Shown here piece by piece: positions 16,192 to 24,418 of a stretch of DNA of 52,015 nucleotides. A program made the position numbers and the translations under genes. This stretch comes from an uncultured Eggerthellaceae bacterium (GTDB taxonomy: Bacteria; Actinomycetota; Coriobacteriia; Coriobacteriales; Eggerthellaceae): contig CAIFEG010000005.1 of the NCBI GenBank assembly GCA_903789415.1, positions 35,314 through 87,328 on the forward strand, read 5' to 3'. A model generated the notes under the pieces. It saw nothing but the letters and a program-made list of their open reading frames with translations, ran no database searches and was not told the DNA's origin. The number at the start of each line of letters is the position of its first letter. Positions within the stretch are counted from its first letter, which is position 1.

Positions 16192-17103
16192 TTAAAGATT
16201 TGCGTTATAGAATTCACTCAGCTTCGCTGCAACCTTAGGAAAATACTCAGGCTTGTCATAAAGGTCCACATGGCTTGCACCGTCGACGACGTACTCCTCC
16301 TTATTGTTGCTCGCAGCATGTTCGATCACATAATCGCTCATAAATTTAGTGTCGGCTTTGCTGCCAGCAATCATAAGAACCGGCTGCGTGAGAAGGGTCG
16401 ATACATGGGCGAACGCATCAAAAGAGAGGATCTTCGCATTGCTTATCAGCGGCATCTTATTGTCGGCGCGCGGATGCTGAGCACGAGGAGTGCAGTAGTA
16501 GTCGTAGGCTTCACGAACCATAGCAGGAGTATTCTCATCAAAGGTATCCTTTGAAGGGAGAATGTTTATCATCTTGACAGGTGCCCCGGTCGCCTCTTTC
16601 GTACGCTCTTCCGCGACGCTGGCAAGCGTGTTCAATACAGGTTGCGGCGGGAAGTCTTCTCCAAATCCTCCCCTGTTCAGGACTCCGGCATCCGCACCGC
16701 TTACCGTTGCTGCAGCCTTGATCCTCTTATCGTACGTTGCTGCACAAATGGTATATCCGCCGCCCGCGCAAATGCCGAGCGCTCCGACCCTGTTCTCATC
16801 CACATAGGAAAGAGACTGCAGGCAGTCGATAGCCGCACTGATGTCCTCTACGCGAGCATAGGGATCCTCCAGCCCGCGCGGCTCGCCTTCGCTCTCGCCT
16901 TGGTAGGAAGCATCAAATGCTAAGGCGATCAAGCCTGATTTTGCTACAGCTTCAGCATATTTTCCTGCTGTCTGCTCCTTTACTCCTCCACCGGGATGGC
17001 ATACGGCAATAGCCGGGTACCTTTTGCTCTTATCGAAATCATTCGGGAAAAAGAGATTTCCCGCCATCTTAAGGCCTCTGTTCATGAATGTAATTTTTTC
17101 CAT
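16192..17103 (-). CDS. Dienelactone-hydrolase-like alpha/beta hydrolase with a cysteine nucleophile
   Basis: The 303-residue protein has an oxyanion block VCHPGGGVKEQT, AFDASYQGESEG, an elbow ALGICAGGGYTICAA and a late Asp/His pair (AGSKADTKF, DGASHVDLYD). The elbow places Cys where serine hydrolases have Ser (G-I-C-A-G), as in dienelactone hydrolases and some YcjY-type proteins. AAAGGA precedes the ATG at 17103. It lies between the esterase at 15166 and the aldo/keto reductase at 17126 in a minus-strand run; the short gap to the latter suggests co-transcription. Substrate unknown. Confidence 0.9.
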   Translation of the reverse strand: MEKITFMNRGLKMAGNLFFPNDFDKSKRYPAIAVCHPGGGVKEQTAGKYAEAVAKSGLIALAFDASYQGESEGEPRGLEDPYARVEDISAAIDCLQSLSYVDENRVGALGICAGGGYTICAATYDKRIKAAATVSGADAGVLNRGGFGEDFPPQPVLNTLASVAEERTKEATGAPVKMINILPSKDTFDENTPAMVREAYDYYCTPRAQHPRADNKMPLISNAKILSFDAFAHVSTLLTQPVLMIAGSKADTKFMSDYVIEHAASNNKEEYVVDGASHVDLYDKPEYFPKVAAKLSEFYNANL

Positions 17104-17125
17104 TTTATTTTTCCTTTCTTATCCC

Positions 17126-17977
17126 TCAAACGTGGATCTTTGCCTTATTGAGAACTTTTACGGTATTGGCATCATGATGATCAATAATGTCGCTCTTTCC
17201 GGTATCCAGAGCAGCTATGGCATTCATGTCTTCCTCATCCAGACTGAAATCCCAAATCCCGAAATTCTCCTCGATACGGTTTTTGTGCACGGACTTTGGA
17301 ATTGCCACAACTCCGCGCTGCATATGCCATCGAAGGATAACCTGGCCAACAGATCTGTGATGTTTCTCGGCGATATGGTTTAATACGTCATTTGTGAAAA
17401 TCCCATATTTTCCTTCCGCGAAAGGAGCCCATGCTTCAAGTTGAACGTCATACTCCTTAGCGTTTTCCATCAGTACTTTTTCCTGAAAGAATGGATGAAT
17501 TTCCACCTGGTCAACGGCTGGAACGATCTCATTGTTTATGATCAGATCGACAAGTCTGTCGGCAGCAAAGTTGCAGACACCAATAGCCCGTACAGCGCCT
17601 TCTTTGTACAGATCTTCCATGGCTCTCCATGCGCTGTATACGTCACCGAATGGCTGATGAATCAGATAGAGATCGATGTAGTCAAGCCCAAGTTCATCGA
17701 GTGATTTTTGATAAGCCTTTTTAGCAGCGTCGTAGCTTGCATCCTGAATCCAGAGTTTTGTAGTAACAAAAATATCATCTCTCGCAAGTCCGCTCTTCCT
17801 GATCGCATTTCCGACAGATTTTTCATTGGCATAAGCGGAAGCAGTATCGATAAGACGATATCCTGTTTGAAGCGCATTCAGTACGCACTGTTCGCACTCC
17901 CGTGAATCCGAAACCTGGTAGACTCCGAAACCGAGCTGCGGCATTTTGATCCCGTTATTTAATGTGACATAGTTAAT
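17126..17977 (-). CDS. Aldo/keto reductase, apparently starting at an ATT codon
   Basis: Soluble NADPH-dependent reductase. Tetrad: Asp and Tyr in [12 protein letters not shown], Lys in TTKLWIQ, His in LYLIHQPFG; cofactor region [17 protein letters not shown]. The first in-frame ATG (17944) would remove the conserved N-terminal hairpin. In-frame codons upstream read [16 protein letters not shown], exactly the family's usual start. A perfect AAGGAGG (17986-17992) lies 8 bases before an ATT at 17977 and 5 before another ATT at 17980. No ATG, GTG or TTG is available there. Either ATT is the start, or a former ATG has mutated. It is the gene nearest to the divergent-side LysR at 18145, read in the same direction. 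Confidence 0.85.
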   Translation of the reverse strand: MNYVTLNNGIKMPQLGFGVYQVSDSRECEQCVLNALQTGYRLIDTASAYANEKSVGNAIRKSGLARDDIFVTTKLWIQDASYDAAKKAYQKSLDELGLDYIDLYLIHQPFGDVYSAWRAMEDLYKEGAVRAIGVCNFAADRLVDLIINNEIVPAVDQVEIHPFFQEKVLMENAKEYDVQLEAWAPFAEGKYGIFTNDVLNHIAEKHHRSVGQVILRWHMQRGVVAIPKSVHKNRIEENFGIWDFSLDEEDMNAIAALDTGKSDIIDHHDANTVKVLNKAKIHV

Positions 17978-18144
17978 AATATCGACCTCCTTCGAGATTC
18001 ATGCATTCATAATTTCTCGGATAAGATTTGACTTTATCTTTTTCCGATATACATAAGGTAATGGAGGTCGCCCGTAAGCAGAAGTCTAAGTAAGTTCAGT
18101 AGTGTGAAGTTTAGGGTTTAGAGTGGATGCTGTGACAGACCGTT

Positions 18145-19044
18145 TCACTTTTCTTCGGTCATGGTTTTCTTAATCGCGGCAATGCATCTTGAAACCGCAT
18201 CAGAAGGATTTTGAGAATAGAGTAGACCAAGTGTCAGAGAATAATTCCACGCAACAGGGATGAACCGAAGCATTGGATGCACATTTTCCCATCCAGGAAT
18301 CGTCAGAAGAAGTGCATCTTCATTTTCACATATATTGAAGATCTCTGTGCTGTATATTGAAAAATCAATAATCTCTGACTCAGGTGCTTTCTTTGAAACT
18401 TCCTCTCGGATCGCGTCAGCCTGCGACAGAACACCGGACGCCGGAAGCATCAGTTTCTGGCCGTTTAGATCGTCTATAGAAAGTTTTTCTTTGGAAGAAA
18501 GCGGATTCTGGAGCGATACAGCAAGAAGAATCGGTTCGTCCTTCAATCTGAGCGCACGGCAGTGATACTGATCAAGCATTGATTCATCATAAATCCCGGC
18601 GACAAGGTCGATATAATCTCCGAGATTGCTTAAAATATTTCGGACATTTTCCGTGGAATTTTCAAAAGGCACCATCTTAAAACGGATATCCGGTTCGTAC
18701 CTGATGACTTTTGGCCAAAGTTCCTGAATTTCCTGCGACGGAGTCATCGGAGATGTACCGACACGGATGAGAAGTTCTTCCTGCCGAGCTGTCTCCTGTA
18801 TCTTACGGACAGAGGCATCCGCGTACTGAACCAGATATTTTGTATCTTGAAAAAATATCTCCCCCGCTTTTGTCAGTCGGATACCGCGATGAGTTCTGTC
18901 AAAAAGTTTTACGCCAATCCGGCCTTCCAGAAGATTGATCTGCTTGATTACGGCGGTTACAGAAATATAAAGCCGGTCTGCAGCCTTGGTAAAGCTGCCT
19001 GCCTCCGCGACTGCCAGAAATGTATCCAGCTGAGGATTGTACAT
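18145..19044 (-). CDS. LysR family transcriptional regulator
   Basis: Roughly 299 residues with an N-terminal winged helix (YNPQLDTFLAVAEAGSFTKA, then DRLYISVTAVIKQINLLE, LFDRTHRGIRLTKAG) and a full-length effector-binding domain. The ATG at 19044 has GAAGGA upstream; the frame begins 7 codons earlier at a GTG with no site. It precedes, in the same direction, the aldo/keto reductase and hydrolases at 14-18 kb, and is divergent from the esterase at 19316, so it could control either side. The inducer is unknown. Confidence 0.9.
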   Translation of the reverse strand: MYNPQLDTFLAVAEAGSFTKAADRLYISVTAVIKQINLLEGRIGVKLFDRTHRGIRLTKAGEIFFQDTKYLVQYADASVRKIQETARQEELLIRVGTSPMTPSQEIQELWPKVIRYEPDIRFKMVPFENSTENVRNILSNLGDYIDLVAGIYDESMLDQYHCRALRLKDEPILLAVSLQNPLSSKEKLSIDDLNGQKLMLPASGVLSQADAIREEVSKKAPESEIIDFSIYSTEIFNICENEDALLLTIPGWENVHPMLRFIPVAWNYSLTLGLLYSQNPSDAVSRCIAAIKKTMTEEK

Positions 19045-19085
19045 GGCCTTTCCTTCATTATTCACGGTTTCTACCTGCTTTCCTT

Positions 19086-19128
19086 GTTATATTTCTTTCT
19101 TTTATAACAGACTGTAACCTCTAAGGTT
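19086..19128. promoter_or_regulatory. LysR-type operator candidates in the divergent gap
   Basis: GTTATA-N11-TATAAC at 19086-19108 has perfect 6-bp arms and the T-N11-A shape bound by LysR proteins. A second palindrome AACCT-cta-AGGTT follows at 19116-19128. Both lie just upstream of the LysR gene. No other feature is seen in the rest of the gap up to 19315. Confidence 0.45.
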
Positions 19129-19315
19129 TGTACTGCTGAACATTTTCAGACTTCTTGTTCCGACAGATTCAGGCTAATCTTGAGATGCCGCAGTCGGTGG
19201 TGATACATAGAAAAGCTGATTGGGAAAACGATCTACAGAATATGCATGCTGCTCGTCATAGTGGATATTGTGATGATTCCCTGATGCCACGCGCAATAAG
19301 AAGAAGGAAGCTCCA

Positions 19316-20194
19316 ATGAAAAAGATACCGGAATCCTACAAGGAAAAAGGTTTTCGTCAGGGCCAGATTGTGGACGTCCGTTATGATACGTGGGATAAGC
19401 TGCATTACGAAAGAAAAGAAACAAAGATACATAACAAAGCACTTGTGTATGTACCGTATGGGTATGATGACACAAAAGCATACAATATTTTCTACCTCAT
19501 GCATGGTGGCTGGAGGACAGAAGAGACGCTCCTGCGCGGAGAACCGGGCCCTTCCCTTCCGCCATGGGTGCACGAGCAGCCTCCGAAGTATTTCAAGAAC
19601 GTGCTGGATCACGCCATGGAGGAAGGTGTTATCCGGCCGATGATCATCGTCTGCCCGACATTCAATAACCTTCATGATACGGACAGCGGCGATTACGATC
19701 TGGCTGTTAAGTTGACAGCGGGTTTTTACCGAGAGTTTTTGAATGATCTGGTCCCTTCTGTAGAGACCAGATACCACACTTTTGCAGAAGAGACGACTAT
19801 AAAAGGATTAAGAAAGTCGCGTGAACACAGAGGATTTGGTGGGTATTCTATGGGTGGTGTCTGCACATGGCAGATCATGGCGCACTGCATCGATATCGTG
19901 AAGTACTTCATGCCAATGAGCAGCGGCAGCACAGGCACAGCCAATGCGATCCTTCAGGAGATCAAAGATGGCGGATGGAACATGAATTCGTTTGAAGTTT
20001 ATGCGGCAACCGGAAAGAAAGATTTTGCATATGAGGGATTTGACCAGGAGGTAAAGGATTTCCAGGCGAAGGAAAGAGCGTATTACCACGCCGAGCCGAC
20101 AAATATTCACTATGAGTTGTCCGAAGATGGGGTTCACGATTTAGACCATGCGCATGAATACACATACAATCTTCTTCAGGAAATCTGGAAGTGA
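19316..20194 (+). CDS. Esterase of the feruloyl-esterase type, second copy
   Basis: The 292-residue paralogue of the esterase at 15166 starts MKKIPESYKEKGFRQGQ and matches along its whole length, including PPWVHEQPPKYFKNVLDHAM, the elbow GFGGYSMGGVCTWQ and the C-terminal DGVHDLDHAHEYT. An AAGGAAG ribosome binding site precedes the ATG. It is divergent from the LysR gene and inverted relative to its paralogue. Duplication within the locus or two independent gains are both possible; third-codon differences are frequent, so the split is not recent. Confidence 0.9.
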   Translation: MKKIPESYKEKGFRQGQIVDVRYDTWDKLHYERKETKIHNKALVYVPYGYDDTKAYNIFYLMHGGWRTEETLLRGEPGPSLPPWVHEQPPKYFKNVLDHAMEEGVIRPMIIVCPTFNNLHDTDSGDYDLAVKLTAGFYREFLNDLVPSVETRYHTFAEETTIKGLRKSREHRGFGGYSMGGVCTWQIMAHCIDIVKYFMPMSSGSTGTANAILQEIKDGGWNMNSFEVYAATGKKDFAYEGFDQEVKDFQAKERAYYHAEPTNIHYELSEDGVHDLDHAHEYTYNLLQEIWK

Positions 20195-20226
20195 TTCCTT
20201 TTGTTCTCCGAGCCCCCGATTGGGCT

Positions 20227-20985
20227 TTAGCCTCCTGTTACGATGCCGATTATCTCGTCCTCCATCTGTTGTCCATAGCCTTCGAGTATGTGCCCCGCGC
20301 CTTGGCAGATGCGAAGGGAGGCGTGCGGAAAGCACCTTGCCGCCCTCTCGGAATACGATATCGGCGCCATTCCGTCATCCGTCCCGTGATAGATGATCAC
20401 CGGCTTTTCGAACCTCTTCATCTCCTCGTAGATCGGAACGCGCCCTGCGTCCTCCGCGTACTTGGCAGAGAGGGCCATGTTCCCGAATCGGTACCTCGCG
20501 GGCACGTCGCCTGTCGGAAAGTAGATGTCCTTGAAGTCGCTGATGATGAAGGCGGGACACATGAGGAACAGCCCCTGCACGTCGCTCTGCCTCCGGATTC
20601 CGACCAGGGTGGACACGAATCCACCCTGGCTGTTCCCCTCGAGATAGATGCGGCTCTCGTCTATGCGGGCATCCGCCCTGAGATGGTCCAGGACCGCAGC
20701 CAAGTCGTCCGCCTCGGTGAGCACGGACATGTCTGTGGACTTGCCATCGCTCCTCGACCAAGGCGAGCCGCCGCAGAAGTCAAAGCAGCATGCGGCAATG
20801 CCTGTCTCCGCAAGGCGTCGCAGGGAGATGAGCTGGATGTTGTAGCCATATCCATGCGAGCAAATGGCGAGCGGGGAGGGCGAGCTGCCTTCCGGCATAT
20901 ACAGCTTGCCCCGAATCGTGTTTTCGCTGCGCTTGCAGCGAAAGGTCTCCTCGCGGACACGGCGGCTGCCTTCTTGAATGGTCAT
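20227..20985 (-). CDS. Alpha/beta hydrolase (serine aminopeptidase/BAAT-like)
   Basis: About 252 residues. Visible: oxyanion region ICSHGYGYNIQ, ACCFDFCGGSPWSRSDG (the family's DFRGHGxS loop, changed), elbow LEGNSQGGFVSTLVG with G-N-S-Q-G, and late acid/base residues (IIYHGTDDGMAPI, CQGAGHILEG). This combination is typical of acyl-hydrolases of gut Firmicutes and Actinobacteria with unknown substrates. The ATG at 20985 is used; a TTG 4 codons earlier is an alternative. It converges on the esterase at 19316 and follows the aldo/keto reductase at 21025 in direction. Confidence 0.88.
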   Translation of the reverse strand: MTIQEGSRRVREETFRCKRSENTIRGKLYMPEGSSPSPLAICSHGYGYNIQLISLRRLAETGIAACCFDFCGGSPWSRSDGKSTDMSVLTEADDLAAVLDHLRADARIDESRIYLEGNSQGGFVSTLVGIRRQSDVQGLFLMCPAFIISDFKDIYFPTGDVPARYRFGNMALSAKYAEDAGRVPIYEEMKRFEKPVIIYHGTDDGMAPISYSERAARCFPHASLRICQGAGHILEGYGQQMEDEIIGIVTGG

Positions 20986-21024
20986 CTCAAGCCCCAACCA
21001 TCATCTTGCTCGTGGAACGTCCTG

Positions 21025-22161
21025 CTAGTCCATGTAGGACTGGAAGCTGTTCTTCGTCTGGTACTCGATAGCTTCTCTCAGAGCTGCAGTGACATCGAAC
21101 GCCCCGCCGATCTTCTCTGTCTGTGCCGAGTAGTCGCCAGTCTCGTATGCTCGGTCGTACGCGGAGCGGAAGCTCTTGTAGTAGTTCAGCTCGGCGCCGA
21201 AGGTTGGGTTGGGCTGGATCAATAGGCTGTCGTAGGCGCGTATGATGCCTGAGATGGGGACGTTGTAGGCGTTCTCGTCCAATGCCTGCCAGTCGTCGCA
21301 GCGGAACTTCCACGTGTTCTGGTACTCAGCCTTCACCTTTGCCAGCGCCTCCGTCTCCGATTCGGAGAGCGGCTTGAAGTCCTGCATGTAGGAGGTGTTG
21401 TCATCCAGCTGCGCCGGGGTGGACATGCCGGACAGGACCACCATCACGCCATCCAGGGAGGCCGCAAAGCGCACGGCGTAGCTCGCAGGGGTCGCATCGG
21501 CATCCAGGCCCTGCAAGATGCGCTCCGCCGCAGCAGGCACCTGGGCCAACGTGCCGCCCTTGACCGGCTCCATGACAATGACCCTCTTGCCATGCTTGCG
21601 GATGACCTCGTAGCACCTCTTTGCCTGGATGAACGGTTCTTCCCAGTCGTAGTAGTTCAGGGCGATCTGCACGGCCTCCACCTCGGGGTGCTCGCTCAGG
21701 ATCTGGTCGAGATGCTCCGCGTCGTCATGGTAGGAGAAGCCGATGTGCCTGATCTTGCCCTGCTCCTTCCACCTCTTCATGTGATCGAACAGGTGCGTGT
21801 CCTTCACGACGGTCGCGTAGACATAGCGGTTCAGGTTGTGGAGCAGGTAGTAGTCGAAATAGTCCACGCCGCACTTGTCGAGCTGCTCTTGGAAGATCTG
21901 GTCGACCTTGTCCTCGCTCACCATCATGAACGTGGGGAACTTCGTGGCGAGCGTAAAGCTGTCGCGGTCGTGGCGCTTCACCAGCGCCTCGCGGACGGCG
22001 CGCTCGGAGGCCCCGTTGTGGTAGACATAGGAAGTGTCGAAGTAGGTGAATCCGCGCGCGAGAAATTGGTCGACCATCTGCTTGAACGCGTCCAGGTCGA
22101 TGGCGGTGGGGTCATCGCTTCGTACTGGCAGTCGCATGCATCCGAAACCGAGCTTCTTCAT
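21025..22161 (-). CDS. Aldo/keto reductase with long C-terminal extension
   Basis: The 378-residue protein has tetrad residues Asp42 and Tyr47 (YFDTSYVYHNG), Lys74 (LATKFPTF) and His108 (YYLLHNLNRY). It belongs to the subgroup that usually carries a C-terminal Fe-S cluster domain (CxxCxxC). Here the extension (DDWQALDENAYNVPISGIIR, then an ELNYYKSFRSAYDRAYETGD tail) has only one Cys near it, so no cluster is expected. The start MKKLGFGCMRLPV and an AGGAAA site agree. The gene follows a 45-codon aldo/keto fragment in the same direction. Confidence 0.9.
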   Translation of the reverse strand: MKKLGFGCMRLPVRSDDPTAIDLDAFKQMVDQFLARGFTYFDTSYVYHNGASERAVREALVKRHDRDSFTLATKFPTFMMVSEDKVDQIFQEQLDKCGVDYFDYYLLHNLNRYVYATVVKDTHLFDHMKRWKEQGKIRHIGFSYHDDAEHLDQILSEHPEVEAVQIALNYYDWEEPFIQAKRCYEVIRKHGKRVIVMEPVKGGTLAQVPAAAERILQGLDADATPASYAVRFAASLDGVMVVLSGMSTPAQLDDNTSYMQDFKPLSESETEALAKVKAEYQNTWKFRCDDWQALDENAYNVPISGIIRAYDSLLIQPNPTFGAELNYYKSFRSAYDRAYETGDYSAQTEKIGGAFDVTAALREAIEYQTKNSFQSYMD

Positions 22162-22185
22162 CTTTTTTCCTTTCTGAATGGGGGG

Positions 22186-22323
22186 CTAGTCGTTCGCGTG
22201 GACGTCGAAGGCGCCGAGCAGCGCCTCCTCGACGCCTGGGGCATCGGGGTCGAGCGTGCCATGGCCCTTGTCGAGGGAGCGCATCGTCTCCATCTCGTCT
22301 TCGGTCAATCTGAAGCCGAAGTC
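22186..22323 (-). pseudogene. C-terminal fragment of another aldo/keto reductase
   Basis: The minus-strand frame reads DFGFRLTEDEMETMRSLDKG, then HGTLDPDAPGVEEALL and FDVHAND-stop, the typical C-terminus of diketogulonate-reductase-like enzymes. A stop lies just upstream in frame, and the rest of the gene is missing. It fills the gap between the two intact aldo/keto reductases at 21025 and 22348. Confidence 0.7.
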
Positions 22324-22347
22324 ACGTTAGGCCGGACAATGCCTGAC

Positions 22348-23358
22348 CTAGCGCAGCGGCTTCTTGTCCAAGAAGCTCCTCCCTTCCGCTTCGACGATTC
22401 CCCGGTGCCCATAGATCTTGCACGCATCGAGTTCCTTTTCGAACGAATCGAATTCTTCGTCAGTAAATGAAATGTTTACCGCACCAAGATTTTCACGAAT
22501 ATGCTCCTTTTTCTTGGAGCCCGGAATAGGCACGACATTCGGATATTTCCGCAGCATCCAAGCAAGCGATATCTGCGCAGGGGTGGCATCCTTCTTCGCT
22601 GCAAGTCTTTCGATGATGTCAATGATTGGCTGGTTTCCGCGAATGTTTTCGGGAGTCAGCTGCGGAACCCAATTGCGCACGTCGTCAGTCTTTTCAAACT
22701 CAGCGTCCGACTTTATCTTGCCGGACAGCAGCCCGCTTGCAACAGGCGAGAAGGCAACGAACCCGATGTTGTGCTGCAGGCAATACGGAATCACGTCCTT
22801 TTCGCTATCCCGTTCTACGATGTTGTAGATGCTCTGCACTGCCGTAACAGGCGTGACTTCATGGGCACGCCTTAAGGTATCAACATCTACTTGGGACAGT
22901 CCCCACCCGCGAATCAACCCTTCCTTGATGAGCCTTCCCATCACCTCTGCCACATCTTCTATCGGAACATGGTCATCAGTTCTGTGGAGATAATACAGAT
23001 CCGCATAATCGCTGCGCAGCCTCTTTAAAGACCTCGTCAGGTGTCCCTTGACCTGCTCGTAAAGATCTGCCCCTTGTGCATAGTCGGCGGGCTTCAGGTG
23101 GAACTTGGTGGCGATCCGGACTTGCGCCCGCTTGCCTTCAAGCGCTTCGCCTACGATTTCCTCATTGTGGCCTTCGTAGTAGAGCTGCGAGCCATATGCT
23201 TCTGCTGTATCGAAAAAGGTGCATCCCTGGTCAAAGGCTTGCTGGATCGCTTCGATGCTGTATGAGCGCTCCGGGATTTTCCCGTATCCGTGCGAGAATC
23301 CCATGCATCCCATGCCGATTTCTGAAACTTCTAATTCGCCGAGTCTTCTCGTCTTCAT
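22348..23358 (-). CDS. Aldo/keto reductase (AKR11/13-like)
   Basis: The 336-residue protein has Asp50 and Tyr55 (FFDTAEAYGSQ), Lys85 (IATKFHLKP) and His125 (LYYLHRTDD), with the cofactor region VVPIPGSKKKEHIRENLG. The start MKTRRLGELEVSEIGMGCMG is the usual one. The gene is divergent from a LysR regulator at 23555 with an operator-like palindrome between, so regulation by that protein is likely. A 36-codon piece of a close relative survives at 33997-34107. Confidence 0.92.
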   Translation of the reverse strand: MKTRRLGELEVSEIGMGCMGFSHGYGKIPERSYSIEAIQQAFDQGCTFFDTAEAYGSQLYYEGHNEEIVGEALEGKRAQVRIATKFHLKPADYAQGADLYEQVKGHLTRSLKRLRSDYADLYYLHRTDDHVPIEDVAEVMGRLIKEGLIRGWGLSQVDVDTLRRAHEVTPVTAVQSIYNIVERDSEKDVIPYCLQHNIGFVAFSPVASGLLSGKIKSDAEFEKTDDVRNWVPQLTPENIRGNQPIIDIIERLAAKKDATPAQISLAWMLRKYPNVVPIPGSKKKEHIRENLGAVNISFTDEEFDSFEKELDACKIYGHRGIVEAEGRSFLDKKPLR

Positions 23359-23489
23359 GTTTGGCCCTCCGTCCGCAATGACGCTCCTTATCGTCCTAGT
23401 CTTATGCTTTCTACGTATTTATCCTTTTCTTACAAGAACAAATATATCTGGATATCTCTCCGTTGTGAAATGCCGATTATCAATATATT

Positions 23490-23510
23490 TATACGTGATA
23501 CGTATATAAT
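23490..23510. promoter_or_regulatory. LysR box (ATAC-N7-GTAT) overlapping a -10 element
   Basis: TATACGT-gat-ACGTATA (23490-23506) is a perfect palindrome with 7-bp arms and contains ATAC-N7-GTAT, the classical LysR-type recognition box. It overlaps TATAAT (23505-23510), a likely -10 element for the LysR gene at 23555. This is the layout expected for autoregulation and activation of the divergent aldo/keto reductase. Confidence 0.65.
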
Positions 23511-23554
23511 CGATTGAGGGATGACAATTAGGGAATCTGTTGGGAGGAGCAAAG

Positions 23555-24418
23555 ATGATCGAGACATATCTGCTTGAGCAGCTGGCTGCCTTTGCCGATA
23601 CGGGAACGCTGCTCGGGGCTGCAGAGAAGCTCCATCTGACGCAGCCTACCCTCACCAGGTCCATGAAGAAGCTAGAGGCTCTGACTGGCGTCTCCCTCTT
23701 CGCCAGGTCCAAAGGGAAGATCGCGCTGAACGACAACGGCCTTCTTGCTGCAGACTATGCGAGGCGCATCCTGCGGGAGGAAGACGACATGCTCTACCAG
23801 CTCCGGCTCAAAAGCAGGAGGGCGTCCGAGATCTCCATCGGATCCGTGGCGCCGGGACCGCTGATCAAGCTGGTTCCCCTGCTGACGAACCTCTATGCGG
23901 GGAAGACAATAACAAGCGAGATAAATGACGAGAAAGACCTGACGGAAGGCTTGTTGAACGGCACTTATCAGCTGGCCGTCCTGTCCCACATGCCCGAGCG
24001 TACAGATATCTATGCTGCTCCCTGCTGCACAGAGCGGCTTTATTACTGCTTTGACAATATGGACTACCCAACGTCCACCGACGGCGTCCACTTCGCAGAC
24101 CTGGGCGGGAGAAGCATCCTCGTTCCGGAGGAGATAGGCGTCTGGGGGGACGTGATCCGCCGCGAGATACCCGATCCCCATTTCCTGAGGCTAGACAACG
24201 ACACCGATGTGAACGAGGTCGTTTCACGGTCCTCGCTCCCGGTGTTCTCGAGCGACATCGCCCTCTCCTACGGGTTGGACCGCCCGGGGCGGGTGCCGGT
24301 TCCCATTTTGGACGACTCTGCGGAGATGCAGCTCTACTGCTGTTGCCTGAAAGCCGAGAAGAAGCAGTTTAGCAGGCTCTTCCAGCGGCTTTCTGGACAG
24401 CTCGGCAATTCACGGTGA
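23555..24418 (+). CDS. LysR family transcriptional regulator
   Basis: About 287 residues: winged-helix domain (LLEQLAAFADTGTLLGAAEK, LHLTQPTLTRSMKKLEALTG, LFARSKGKIALNDNG) and an effector domain beginning ISIGSVAPGPL. The ATG at 23555 follows GGGAGGAG by a few bases; a TTG 5 codons earlier overlaps that site. Divergent from the aldo/keto reductase at 22348. It is the last intact gene before the right-hand guaA-like core at 24590. Confidence 0.92.
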   Translation: MIETYLLEQLAAFADTGTLLGAAEKLHLTQPTLTRSMKKLEALTGVSLFARSKGKIALNDNGLLAADYARRILREEDDMLYQLRLKSRRASEISIGSVAPGPLIKLVPLLTNLYAGKTITSEINDEKDLTEGLLNGTYQLAVLSHMPERTDIYAAPCCTERLYYCFDNMDYPTSTDGVHFADLGGRSILVPEEIGVWGDVIRREIPDPHFLRLDNDTDVNEVVSRSSLPVFSSDIALSYGLDRPGRVPVPILDDSAEMQLYCCCLKAEKKQFSRLFQRLSGQLGNSR

